A stretch of 64,000 nucleotides of DNA from assembly GCF_000503895.1 (NCBI RefSeq), contig NC_022997.1, forward strand, positions 3,227,821-3,291,820, written 5' to 3'. Below the pieces are notes generated by a model. It was not told the DNA's origin. It worked only from the letters and a program-made list of their open reading frames with translations, and did no database searches. Position 1 is the stretch's first letter; each line of letters begins with the position of its first letter. Source of the DNA: Hyphomicrobium nitrativorans NL23. Lineage in GTDB: Bacteria > Pseudomonadota > Alphaproteobacteria > Rhizobiales > Hyphomicrobiaceae. The position numbers were made by a program, and so were the translations under genes. Below, piece by piece: positions 17,893 to 25,685 of the stretch.

Positions 17893-18528
17893 GTGCTGCG
17901 CGTGGAGAAACTCCGAATCGGTTCGCTGCCCTCGCTCTCGTTCGCCGTCGCGGACGGGGAATGCCTGGCTGTCGAAGGGCCTTCCGGATCGGGAAAGACG
18001 CGCATCCTGCGCGCCATCGCGGACCTCGATCCGAACGACGGCCAGCTCTTTCTCGACGGCGTCGAGCGGCGAGAAATGCCGGCGACGGACTGGCGCAAGC
18101 ATGTCCGCTACGCTGCGGCAGAACCCGGCTGGTGGGCCGACACGCCGAGACAGACGCTGCCCGCGACGGAATTTGCAGATGCGAGGACGCTTCGGCTGCT
18201 CACCGCGCTCGGTCTCGACGAAACGCTCGTTGACCGGCAGATCAGCCTGCTCTCGACCGGCGAGCGTCAGCGCCTTGCCCTCGCGCGGGCCCTTCTGGAC
18301 GAACCGCGCGTGCTCCTGCTCGACGAGCCGACAGCGGCCCTCGATGCCAGCGCGACGGAGATGGTCGAAGAGGTCATCCGCTTTCAGCTTCACGCGCGCC
18401 GCAGCGTTCTGATCGCAAGCCACGATACGGATCTGCTCGACCGCCTCGCGCATGTTCGCCTTCAACTTGCGCCGCCATCCCGCGCCCTTCCGGCAGGCGT
18501 CGCGCCCCAAGGACGAGCGCCCGCATGA
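17893..18528 (+). CDS. fetA: FetA-type ABC transporter ATPase
   Basis: ATP-binding subunit of the FetAB (YbbLM) transporter, described in E. coli as an iron exporter linked to oxidative-stress resistance. Seen: Walker A GPSGSGKT (29-36), signature LSTGERQR, Walker B VLLLDEPTAALD and switch His in IASHDTD. It is short (211 aa) as FetA proteins are, and starts at a GTG. It overlaps the permease gene by four bases (ATGA). Confidence 0.88.
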   Translation: MLRVEKLRIGSLPSLSFAVADGECLAVEGPSGSGKTRILRAIADLDPNDGQLFLDGVERREMPATDWRKHVRYAAAEPGWWADTPRQTLPATEFADARTLRLLTALGLDETLVDRQISLLSTGERQRLALARALLDEPRVLLLDEPTAALDASATEMVEEVIRFQLHARRSVLIASHDTDLLDRLAHVRLQLAPPSRALPAGVAPQGRAPA

Positions 18529-19322
18529 CCTACCTGCCGCTCGATCTTTTCGACCTCTCGCTCGCAGCGCTGTTGCTGATCGCGAACGGCGTCATCTCGA
18601 TCTGGTTCAGGCTCGGGCTTGAACGCACGCTCGCCATTTCATCGCTGCGCATGGTGGTGCAGCTCGCACTGGTTGCGCTGGCGCTCAAAGTCATCTTCGG
18701 GCTCGACAATCCGCTTTGGACGGCGCTGTTCGCGCTCTTCATGACGGCGGCAGCCGCGTATGAGGTGTTCTCGCGGCAGGAACGGCGAGTCGCCGGATCG
18801 CTGACGCTGGCGCTCGGCGCGGGCGCGCCGTTCCTGGCCGGTCTGATCGCGACGATGTTCGCGGCCGTCGTGGTGATCGGTCCCGACCCCTGGTACGCGC
18901 CGCGCTACGTGCTGCCGATCTTCGGCATGATGCTCGGCAACGCGCTTGCGGGCACCAGCCTCGTGCTCAACGCCATGACAACGGGCGCGGAGACGGAGCG
19001 GGCGGCCATCGAAGCGCGCATTGCGCTTGGCGCGACGCGTTTCGAAGCGCTCGACACCGTTCTTCGGCGCGCGCTGACGACGGGGCTGATGCCGATCCTC
19101 ACGGCCATGGCAACCACCGGCATCGTTGCGCTGCCCGGCATGATGACGGGCCAGATCCTCGCGGGCGTCGAGCCTGTCGAGGCCGCCAAATATCAGGTGA
19201 TGATCCTGTTCCTGGTGGCCGGCTCCACCGGCCTCGCCGTGGTCGCGGCCGGGCTCGGATCGGTGCTGCTGCTGACCGACGAGCGGCACAGACTCAGGCT
19301 CGACCGGCTGACGCCGAAGTAA
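18525..19322 (+). CDS. fetB: FetB-type ABC transporter permease
   Basis: Integral membrane partner of FetA, 265 aa, UPF0014/FetB family. Multiple hydrophobic helices and the family blocks LERTLAISSLRMVVQL, LPIFGMMLGNALAGTSL, ARIALGATRFEAL and GIVALPGMMTGQILAGVEP are clear. The pair ends at a strong terminator hairpin just downstream. Substrate is taken from the family (iron export); the sequence gives no direct proof. Confidence 0.9.
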   Translation: MTYLPLDLFDLSLAALLLIANGVISIWFRLGLERTLAISSLRMVVQLALVALALKVIFGLDNPLWTALFALFMTAAAAYEVFSRQERRVAGSLTLALGAGAPFLAGLIATMFAAVVVIGPDPWYAPRYVLPIFGMMLGNALAGTSLVLNAMTTGAETERAAIEARIALGATRFEALDTVLRRALTTGLMPILTAMATTGIVALPGMMTGQILAGVEPVEAAKYQVMILFLVAGSTGLAVVAAGLGSVLLLTDERHRLRLDRLTPK

Positions 19323-19332
19323 ACACGAAAAA

Positions 19333-19362
19333 AGGCCCGGGACGTCTCGTTCCCGGGCCTTC
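19333..19362. terminator. Bidirectional intrinsic terminator
   Basis: A perfect 11-base-pair stem, aaggcccggga and tcccgggcctt, around an eight-base loop. A-rich bases on the left give a U-tract for leftward transcripts. It sits between the convergent fetB and the Ala-rich secreted protein gene and can serve both. Confidence 0.85.
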
Positions 19363-19402
19363 GCTATTTCGATGTGTCTGCCGCCGTTTGGGGCGGCATG
19401 GC

Positions 19403-20410
19403 TTACGGCGTGGGCTTCACCGGCGCGACCGGAGAGCCCGTCGAGGGCGAGGACGACGATGTCGGCGAGGACGGTGCATCGTTCGCCCGAGCCGGAGCAG
19501 CAGCCGACGAGGACGTCGGCTTCGGCATATCGGCGAGGGCTGCAGCGGCGCGCTCGGCGGCCTTCGCCGCACGTTCCGCCGCACTTGCTGCGCGCTCGGC
19601 GGCGGCAGCGGCGGCTTCAGCCGCGGCAGCGGCCGCGCTGTTGGCTGCCGCCGACGCATCGTCCGTGGTGCTCGAACCCGCGGAAGACGAGGTATCGGCC
19701 GCGACAGTATCGTCCGACGTCTTGTCTGCGGTCAGCGGAGACACGGCAGCGGCGGCACCGGCAGCCGTGTTCGGAACGGGGATCGCACCCGTCTCGACCT
19801 CAGGTTTATCCGCATCGGCTTCGACGGCGGTTGCCGTTTCGAGCGTGGCGTCATCCGATGCATCTTCGTCGTCAGCCCTGGATGCTGCGGCGGACTCGCG
19901 CTCGGTTTCCGACTTGGCGTCGGCGTCGGACTGCGCCGTCGTCGTGCTCTCCGTGGCTTCGTCGTCGGACGGCGCTGCGTCAGCGGCTTTCTTTTCCTCG
20001 GCGGCGGGCTGCTTGGTCTCGGAAGACTTCGACTTTGCCGTCGCTTCCTTCTTCGCAGGCGTCGATTTGGACTTGGTGCTCGCGGTCTGCGGCTGCGCGC
20101 GGTTGATGCTATCGCCCCAGCAGACCGTCGCCGTCGCCGTGCAGGTGTGCTCGTCGAACACGATCAAGTTCAGATAGAGCTCGCAGCTCACATCCTTCTT
20201 GCCGACGTTGAACTTCTCGATGCCCTGCTCCGCGGCCCACTCGGAAATGTGCTTGTCGAGCAGGTTCTGCGCGTCGCGTTTCGGGCCTTCGAGGCCGTAG
20301 TCGTTGACCGTGAAGCCCATGCGACGGCATCCCGCCATGGCAGGGTTCATCAGGGACAGCGCTGCCGTGAACATGGCAGCGAGCGCGAGCTTGGAGACGA
20401 AACGCATCAA
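19403..20410 (-). CDS. Secreted four-cysteine protein with long Ala-rich tail
   Basis: A 335-residue exported protein of unknown function. Signal peptide 1-26 (ALAAMFTAALSLMNPAMA), then a compact domain of about 70 residues with cysteines at 28, 76, 90 and 97. The rest is low complexity: Ser/Thr/Lys/Glu/Ala, then a run built on AAERAA (residues about 259-293) that should form one long helix, then a Ser/Pro end. The cysteine domain resembles the next gene at 20649-20972: both have Cys28, four cysteines in all and a closing C-x6-C with A-T-x-C. The tail may tether the domain to the cell wall or another protein; that is inference. Confidence 0.75.
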   Translation of the reverse strand: MMRFVSKLALAAMFTAALSLMNPAMAGCRRMGFTVNDYGLEGPKRDAQNLLDKHISEWAAEQGIEKFNVGKKDVSCELYLNLIVFDEHTCTATATVCWGDSINRAQPQTASTKSKSTPAKKEATAKSKSSETKQPAAEEKKAADAAPSDDEATESTTTAQSDADAKSETERESAAASRADDEDASDDATLETATAVEADADKPEVETGAIPVPNTAAGAAAAVSPLTADKTSDDTVAADTSSSAGSSTTDDASAAANSAAAAAAEAAAAAAERAASAAERAAKAAERAAAALADMPKPTSSSAAAPARANDAPSSPTSSSSPSTGSPVAPVKPTP

Positions 20411-20648
20411 GTTTCTCCGTCAGGGGGCGAAAAATCGTTAAGTCATCGTGACCTATAGCGACGTCAGACCATCATGCCTAGACCGCTTGGCAACATTATG
20501 CAGAGCTTTGGTCCTTGGTCCGAAAGCATATTTCACTATTAACGGCGATCGCTAACCGCGATCAAACGGGCAAATCTTGCGAATAACGCCGCGCCCTTTC
20601 GAAGCGCGGCGCCACACGTCTCGTCCAACGGACAGGGTCCGACGGGAT

Positions 20649-20972
20649 TTAGAGCTTGCAGATCGTCGCCTGACCGCGACACGTCCAGCCCCACGAACCG
20701 CCCTTGTTGCAGCGATAGGTGCGCTTGCCGAACGAATAGCCGCCGACCTTGGCCGCAGCGCCGACCTTGTTGCTGGAGCCCATCCAGGCTGCCCATGCAC
20801 CCCAATCGACAGCCTGAAGGAGCGCTTCGTCGACCTGCAGCTTGGCGCCGGCTTCGTCGCCGGCAGAACCGATCGCACCCTTCTTGACGCAGCTCGCCTC
20901 GGCAACTCCGGCCATGGCCGTCATTCCCGCGACGGCGACAAGCGCCATCGTCATTTGCACGGCTTTCCGCAT
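20649..20972 (-). CDS. Small secreted four-cysteine protein
   Basis: A 107-residue exported protein. Signal peptide 1-26 (MTMALVAVAGMTAMAGVAEA), then a domain with cysteines at 28, 88, 98 and 105, and a Trp-rich end (GGSWGWTCRGQATIC). The pattern matches the first domain of the adjacent secreted protein at 19403-20410, so the two look like tandem paralogues. Start at 20972 is supported by a GGGAG site and the signal peptide; the frame upstream is not signal-like. Two disulfides are likely in the periplasm. I do not recognise a named family. Confidence 0.75.
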   Translation of the reverse strand: MRKAVQMTMALVAVAGMTAMAGVAEASCVKKGAIGSAGDEAGAKLQVDEALLQAVDWGAWAAWMGSSNKVGAAAKVGGYSFGKRTYRCNKGGSWGWTCRGQATICKL

Positions 20973-21137
20973 TTGATCAGTCTCCCTGGAAAAATGAGCG
21001 CAGTAGTTCGCGCGCGTGGCCGAACCGAGCCGGGACTCTGCCCGACTTGGCGCGCGCTCACCATCCATCTCTCACAGGAAAGCAGTGGCTAAATACGTTT
21101 TTCGGTTTGTCGTTGCGTGGCAACAACGGCGGAAATC

Positions 21138-21205
21138 AGAGCGCAATCATTTTCCAAATGAATAGGATTGCGCTCTATCTCTTTGATGAGACCAATGTTT
21201 CACGC
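21138..21205. repeat. Dispersed intergenic repeat, copy A (inverted repeat plus conserved tail)
   Basis: An 11-base perfect inverted repeat (agagcgcaatc / gattgcgctct, 17-base loop) is followed by a tail containing tctttgatgagacc and ttcacgc. The same plan is found at 34655-34730 (copy B). It lies between the small secreted protein and the cold-shock gene. Stem bases differ between copies while the outer agagcg/cgctct and the tail are kept, as in REP/MITE-like elements with compensating stem changes. Confidence 0.7.
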
Positions 21206-21231
21206 ACCCGACTAAAAGCATCCGAACACGG

Positions 21232-21447
21232 TCACCCGGCTTCCTGCAGGTTCACCGCCTTGGGGCCCTTGCCGCGCTTGTCGGGCTCCGTATCGAAAGA
21301 GATCCGCGTGCCCTCGGCCAGCGGCCCCACTCCGGAGTTCTCAATGGCTGTTACATGAACGAAAACGTCGTTGCCACCGTTATCCGGGGTGATGAAGCCG
21401 TAACCCTTCTGATCGTTATAGAACTTCACGGTCCCTACTTGGCGCAT
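21232..21447 (-). CDS. Cold-shock protein, CspA family
   Basis: Single cold-shock domain, 71 aa, binds single-stranded RNA and DNA. Both RNA-binding motifs are present: KGYGFITP (RNP1) and DVFVHVTAI (RNP2), and the family start G-T-V-K-F-Y-N. ATG 21447 (MRQVGTVKFYN) is chosen because it fits the family and has GGAG upstream; the frame is open to 21528. The untranslated leader between this gene and rlmJ is over 100 bases, as cold-shock genes often have. Confidence 0.93.
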   Translation of the reverse strand: MRQVGTVKFYNDQKGYGFITPDNGGNDVFVHVTAIENSGVGPLAEGTRISFDTEPDKRGKGPKAVNLQEAG

Positions 21448-21711
21448 CGTCACTTCTCCAAGGGCCCGCATCGTTTCAGGGAAGGGCCGGCAGGAGAGCG
21501 GGCGATGCTCCAGCCGACCGGCCGTCATCGCCTGCTAAGCTTGAGAGTTACAGGATCGTTCCAACGGACGATCATGCGCCAACAGTCCAACTCGATATTC
21601 AGGGACGTTTCCTCTTGCGGCGGTTTTGCCGGCCGGACAAGGCGAAGTATTCCGAAACGGCGCCTTTTGCGCAACCCCGTGGAATCCCGGACCAGACAGG
21701 ATTTTCCGGCT

Positions 21712-22590
21712 TCACCGGGCTGTCATGCGTTCGCCCGTGAGCCATTCGAGGCGGCTTTCGGCATCTCGCGCCTGCCCGAGCGTGCGCACCAGATAGGGCA
21801 ATAGCGTCTTGAGGGTTGCTTCGAGCGTGAACGGCGGATTGAGGATCAAGAGACCCGTTCCGGCGAGGGCGCCTTCGCTCAACGGCGCGCGCACGCAAAG
21901 CTCGGCAAGGAGCAGTTTGGGTATGGACAGCGCCGCGACGTCGCGGTGAAAGGCACGGACGCGGCGCGGGTCCTTGATCGGATACCAGACCACAACGGTG
22001 CCGGTGGCAAAGCGCCGATGCGCCTCCGTCAAGGCTTGCACGAGGCGATGAAACTCACCCGCTTCCTCGAACGGCGGATCGATGAGAACGACGCCGCGCC
22101 GTTCCGGTGGCGGCAGCAGGGATTTGAGCGCCATCCATCCGTCTAGGGTGAGCACTTTCACGGCCCGATCTTTATTGAACAGCGTCCTTAAACGCACGCC
22201 GTCCTCGGGATGAGCTTCGTTGACGACGAGCTTGTCGCCTGGGCGCAGCAGACGTCGCGCGAGCAGCGGGCTGCCCGGATAGCGCATAAGCGCCTCATCG
22301 CCGCTTTCGGCATTTTCGTTCTCGTTACGGACGACATCGAGATAGGGCGCGAGGATCTCCGCCACGTCACCCGGCGGCGTGTCGGCCAGAATGCGGCCGA
22401 TGCCGTCCCGCCACTCGCCGGTTTTCTGCGCTTCCGCGGACCCAAGATCGTAGACGCCCGTTCCGGCGTGGGTGTCGATCACACGGAACGGCTGCGGCTT
22501 GCGCTTCAGATACGCAATGATGTGGGCGAGTGCGGCATGTTTGAGGACGTCGGCGAAATTTCCGGCGTGATAGACGTGGCGATAGTTCAT
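21712..22590 (-). CDS. rlmJ: 23S rRNA (adenine(2030)-N6)-methyltransferase RlmJ
   Basis: SAM-dependent methyltransferase that methylates A2030 of 23S rRNA. Family hallmarks: start MNYRHVYHAGNFADVLKH, then IDTHAGTGVYDLGS, NEAHPEDG and the catalytic VLIDPPFE. Length is 292 aa from ATG 22590; upstream in-frame codons to 22680 are not family sequence. It lies 116 bases downstream of the bactofilin gene on the same strand. Confidence 0.95.
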   Translation of the reverse strand: MNYRHVYHAGNFADVLKHAALAHIIAYLKRKPQPFRVIDTHAGTGVYDLGSAEAQKTGEWRDGIGRILADTPPGDVAEILAPYLDVVRNENENAESGDEALMRYPGSPLLARRLLRPGDKLVVNEAHPEDGVRLRTLFNKDRAVKVLTLDGWMALKSLLPPPERRGVVLIDPPFEEAGEFHRLVQALTEAHRRFATGTVVVWYPIKDPRRVRAFHRDVAALSIPKLLLAELCVRAPLSEGALAGTGLLILNPPFTLEATLKTLLPYLVRTLGQARDAESRLEWLTGERMTAR

Positions 22591-22706
22591 GGTGGGCGTG
22601 CTCAAGCTCGAAACGAAGGCGGGGGACGGCCCGGCTCCCGCCACGGCCATCCCCCGGCTCCTGATAGCACACCCGCACAAGATCGCGGGACGATCTCGTT
22701 GCGGTC

Positions 22707-23270
22707 TCAGCCGCCCATAGTGTTGGTGTAGGTCGGAACCATGGGTTCCGGCGAACGGCTTTGCGGCTCCGCAAGGCGCGGGGCCGGCGCCAGCGATGTC
22801 CGCTCAAGCTGCGGCGCGATCTCGGAGGGATCCTTCACGCGGCGCGAACGGCCGTCGAAACTCGCGCCCTGCTCGATGGACAGAAGGTGGCTGTGGATGT
22901 CGCCCTCGACCTCGGCCCCCGCATGAAGCACGACGTGCGCGCCCATGATAGCGCCGTTGACGCGCCCGAAGACGTCCACCGTCTCGGCGGCAATCGCGCC
23001 CTGAATGACCGCCTCCTTACCGACTTCAAGCTCCTTGCTGTGCAGATCGGCCTGGATGTTGCCGAGCACCTTGAGCGAGCCCTTGCAGCGGATGGTGATC
23101 GTCTCGCCTTCGATCGACAGATCGTTGCCGATCACGGATTGCGTGGTGGGGCCGGCGTTTTCGACGGCGTGAAGATGCTGCTTTTCGACACCTCCCATGC
23201 GATCCATCCGGCGAAGTTGCGGGGCTGGGGCTTCGGCTGGAACAGGCTCGGCCTTGCGACTGAACACCAT
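22707..23270 (-). CDS. Bactofilin
   Basis: Polymer-forming cytoskeletal protein, 187 aa. The central right-handed beta-helix (residues about 50-150) shows the regular pattern of bactofilins: IGNDLSIEGETI, GSLKVLGNIQADLHSKELEVG, AVIQGAIAAETVDVFGRVNGAI, EVEGDIHSHLLSIEQGASFDG. Both ends are polar and Pro-rich and probably disordered. Bactofilins organise stalk, bud or peptidoglycan synthesis in other alphaproteobacteria, so a shape role is likely but not shown. Divergent from pcm. Confidence 0.92.
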   Translation of the reverse strand: MVFSRKAEPVPAEAPAPQLRRMDRMGGVEKQHLHAVENAGPTTQSVIGNDLSIEGETITIRCKGSLKVLGNIQADLHSKELEVGKEAVIQGAIAAETVDVFGRVNGAIMGAHVVLHAGAEVEGDIHSHLLSIEQGASFDGRSRRVKDPSEIAPQLERTSLAPAPRLAEPQSRSPEPMVPTYTNTMGG

Positions 23271-23452
23271 AACTCTACTCTCCCTGACGCTGAGCGTGGA
23301 TCCGCACACGCATTGTGAATGGGCCCGGAGTTCGTCGAATTGATGTCACGCGCGGCGATTGACCCGAGGCACCCTCGTTGACGAGACGGGTCCTTGTTGA
23401 CCTGAAAGGTCGTGGCGCGTTCGATGGTCTCCGGCAGGAGAGACATGAGACC

Positions 23453-24130
23453 ATGACAGCAATCGACGATGACATGGCGGCGCGACGCGCGGCGATGGTG
23501 CGAGAGATCGAGCAGACTGCCGCCGGTCTCGTCCCGCGTTTTTCCCTCAGCCCTCGCGTGCTCGCGGCGATGGGCGACGTTCCGCGGCACGCTTTCGTTC
23601 TGCCCGAGCATTTGTCCGACGCCTATCGCAACGGGCCGCTCCCCATCGGCTTCGGCCAGACCATTTCGCAGCCCTTCATCGTGGCGCTGATGACCGACCT
23701 TGCCGCCCTGAAGCCCGGCGACAGGGTGCTCGACATCGGGACAGGCTCGGGATACCAGGCCGCCATTCTGGCCGGGCTCGTCTCGCATGTGTTCACGATC
23801 GAGCTTTGCGCACCCCTGGCCGCGCGGGCTGCGAAGACGTTCAAAGACCTCGGGCTTCACAACATCACGATGCGCGTGGGCGACGGGCACCGCGGGTGGC
23901 CGGAGGAAGCCCCCTTCGATGCCATCGTGGTGGCCGCGGCGCCTGGCGAGATCCCCGAAGCGCTCATCGCCCAACTCAAACCCGGCGGGCGGCTTGTCAT
24001 TCCCGTCGGGGGGCGGACACAAAAACTCATTGTCGTCGAAAAGGGGAGCGATCAATCTTCCCACCGGAGCGAGATCATTCCGGTCTCGTTCGTTCCGCTG
24101 ATGAAAGACGACAGCGCCGGGTCCGCATGA
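23453..24130 (+). CDS. pcm: Protein-L-isoaspartate O-methyltransferase
   Basis: Repairs isoaspartyl residues in damaged proteins with SAM. Family blocks: MVREIEQTAAGL, VPRHAFV, LPIGFGQTISQPFIVALM, the SAM loop LDIGTGSGYQAAILA, and PGGRLVIPVG. Length is 225 aa from ATG 23453 (MTAIDDD); the frame is open to 23378. It reads away from bactofilin and toward the small genes at 24.2-25.7 kb, which may share its transcript. Confidence 0.94.
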   Translation: MTAIDDDMAARRAAMVREIEQTAAGLVPRFSLSPRVLAAMGDVPRHAFVLPEHLSDAYRNGPLPIGFGQTISQPFIVALMTDLAALKPGDRVLDIGTGSGYQAAILAGLVSHVFTIELCAPLAARAAKTFKDLGLHNITMRVGDGHRGWPEEAPFDAIVVAAAPGEIPEALIAQLKPGGRLVIPVGGRTQKLIVVEKGSDQSSHRSEIIPVSFVPLMKDDSAGSA

Positions 24131-24170
24131 CCGGGCGGGGTCTCGGCGCTTTATTGACGGAGAGGACTGC

Positions 24171-24386
24171 ATGGACGAGTTGGACCGCTTCGAGCCGGGA
24201 CCTCATTCTTTTAGCGGGACCGTGCGCGCGTGGATTGGCAACACAGCCGAATTGGTCACCGATAGTGGTGTCGTTCTGTTTCTCGATACGCACGGACAGC
24301 AGCCGGTTCCCGTGGGGACACGCATCCACGTCGAAACGCGCAAATACCGGCCCTGTCATTTCGTCACCCGCACGACACTCGCATAA
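24171..24386 (+). CDS. Small unknown protein
   Basis: A 71-residue cytosolic protein that I do not recognise. It looks like one small beta-rich domain (FSGTVRAWIGNTAELVTDSGVVLFLDT, then VGTRIHVETRKYRPCHFVT). It begins 40 bases after pcm with an acceptable site (ggagag) and ends 12 bases before the next gene, so it is probably the second gene of a pcm-led unit. The pattern of a five-stranded barrel-like domain is only a guess. Confidence 0.6.
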   Translation: MDELDRFEPGPHSFSGTVRAWIGNTAELVTDSGVVLFLDTHGQQPVPVGTRIHVETRKYRPCHFVTRTTLA

Positions 24387-24398
24387 GGGCCACCTTCG

Positions 24399-25325
24399 AT
24401 GCTCGACCGCCTGAAGTTCATGCTCGGCTTCGGCCGTGCCTATCGTGCTGCGCGCAAGGCTGGAGCGAGCCGGGAGGATGCGCAGCTTGCGGCCGCGCGA
24501 ACCATGATCGGGGACAGGCTGGGGTTCGACATCGAGGATGCCGAAATTGCCGAGTTGCCCGCCGGTGTCGCGGAGCTTTGGCGCGATCCCGAGCCGGCGT
24601 TCGCATCCGAGGACGCGGGCGGCAACGGTTTCGGATACGCGCCGTTCGAGATCACGCCGGCGCATCTCGTCCTGCTCCGGCAGATGCGGTTTTCGTGGGA
24701 TGGCGCAGAGCGGGGCGCGCCGATGCTCGATCCGGCGCGACCTTACGGGCGTAGGGATCTGATGGCGCAGCTTGCGGAGGTTTTTCCCGGCGAAGACGCA
24801 CCCACGCTTGCACAGCGTCATGTCGAGATGTTCTTCGTGCTGGCGCGCGTCCTCGTGCATGGGAGGCTTTCGTCGGGGCGGTACATTCTGCGGAACATCG
24901 AACCTGACGACCTGCGCGCCGCGCTTCGGGGCTATGGCGGCGACGACGAGCTCAGCGACGCTGATATCGGCCTCGATGCGGATGGGGCGGTCACCGTTGG
25001 AGACGAGCATCTCAAACTGATGCGCGATACTCAGATCCGGTGGCCGTCGGAGTGGGACTGCGAGGAGAGGCTCGACGAGGGCGCCTATCCGGCTGCGGCG
25101 ATGGACTCCAAACGGCCTTATGGCGATATGACCTTCATCGAGATCGATATGGCGCGCATCCTGGGCCGCCTGCCCCCCGCGCCGCCCGATGGGGTGTTCG
25201 AGCCGGAGCCCGCTCTTGCCGCCCACCTTCAAAGGTTGCATTGGCAGATGCTCGGCGCGATGCAGGCGTTCGTCGAAAACGCGGAGATTGCGCCCGGCGT
25301 CTACGATCTCAACGCGGCAGAGTAG
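24399..25325 (+). CDS. Uncharacterised 308-residue protein
   Basis: An acidic cytosolic protein without membrane helices or a motif I can name. Codon use matches its neighbours. It opens with a helical, Ala-rich part (GRAYRAARKAGASREDAQLAAAR), has a central part with PYGRRDLMAQLAEVF and VLARVLVHGRLSSGRY, and near the C-terminus repeats the theme as DSKRPYGDMTFIEIDMARILG. The twice-seen [RK]PYG-[RD]..-[LF] element (PARPYGRRDLMAQL and SKRPYGDMTFIEID) may mark an internal duplication. It lies 12 bases after the small gene at 24171 and 78 bases before the next one. Confidence 0.65.
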   Translation: MLDRLKFMLGFGRAYRAARKAGASREDAQLAAARTMIGDRLGFDIEDAEIAELPAGVAELWRDPEPAFASEDAGGNGFGYAPFEITPAHLVLLRQMRFSWDGAERGAPMLDPARPYGRRDLMAQLAEVFPGEDAPTLAQRHVEMFFVLARVLVHGRLSSGRYILRNIEPDDLRAALRGYGGDDELSDADIGLDADGAVTVGDEHLKLMRDTQIRWPSEWDCEERLDEGAYPAAAMDSKRPYGDMTFIEIDMARILGRLPPAPPDGVFEPEPALAAHLQRLHWQMLGAMQAFVENAEIAPGVYDLNAAE

Positions 25326-25403
25326 AAAACGGGCCGCGGGAACATTGCGCCGACAACGGACGTTTCACGCCCATCCTGTGATCGTCCGTCGAGGCCCTGC
25401 CCC

Positions 25404-25658
25404 ATGCTCAACCTCTATCTCTTCATCGAATTGCTCGGTGCGGCCAATCCGACGGCCGTGCTCAACGAAATCAAAGCGCTCGACGTGGAGAGCTGCGACA
25501 TCCGCAATGTCGTGCAGCTTGCCGACGACAAGCTCGTTGCGCATGTGGATTGCGAAAACGGTGCCGCCGCCACACGCGTCGTGGTGGAAGACATCACCGG
25601 CGTCGAAGGCGTGGTGCAGACGAACATCATTGCCGTGGTCGAGCCGACGAAAGACTGA
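25404..25658 (+). CDS. Small stand-alone RAM/ACT-like domain protein
   Basis: An 84-residue protein whose pattern of strands and helices (LYLFIELLGA, NEIKALDVESCDIRNVVQL, KLVAHVDCE, DITGVEGVVQTNIIAVVEP) resembles the ligand-binding RAM domain of Lrp/AsnC regulators without the DNA-binding part. Such single-domain proteins can bind small molecules or modulate Lrp-type oligomers. The likeness is by eye, not by search. Last gene before the convergent uvrD. Confidence 0.55.
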   Translation: MLNLYLFIELLGAANPTAVLNEIKALDVESCDIRNVVQLADDKLVAHVDCENGAAATRVVVEDITGVEGVVQTNIIAVVEPTKD

Positions 25659-25685
25659 CCCCGCAGCGTCGCATCGTCTACGTTG

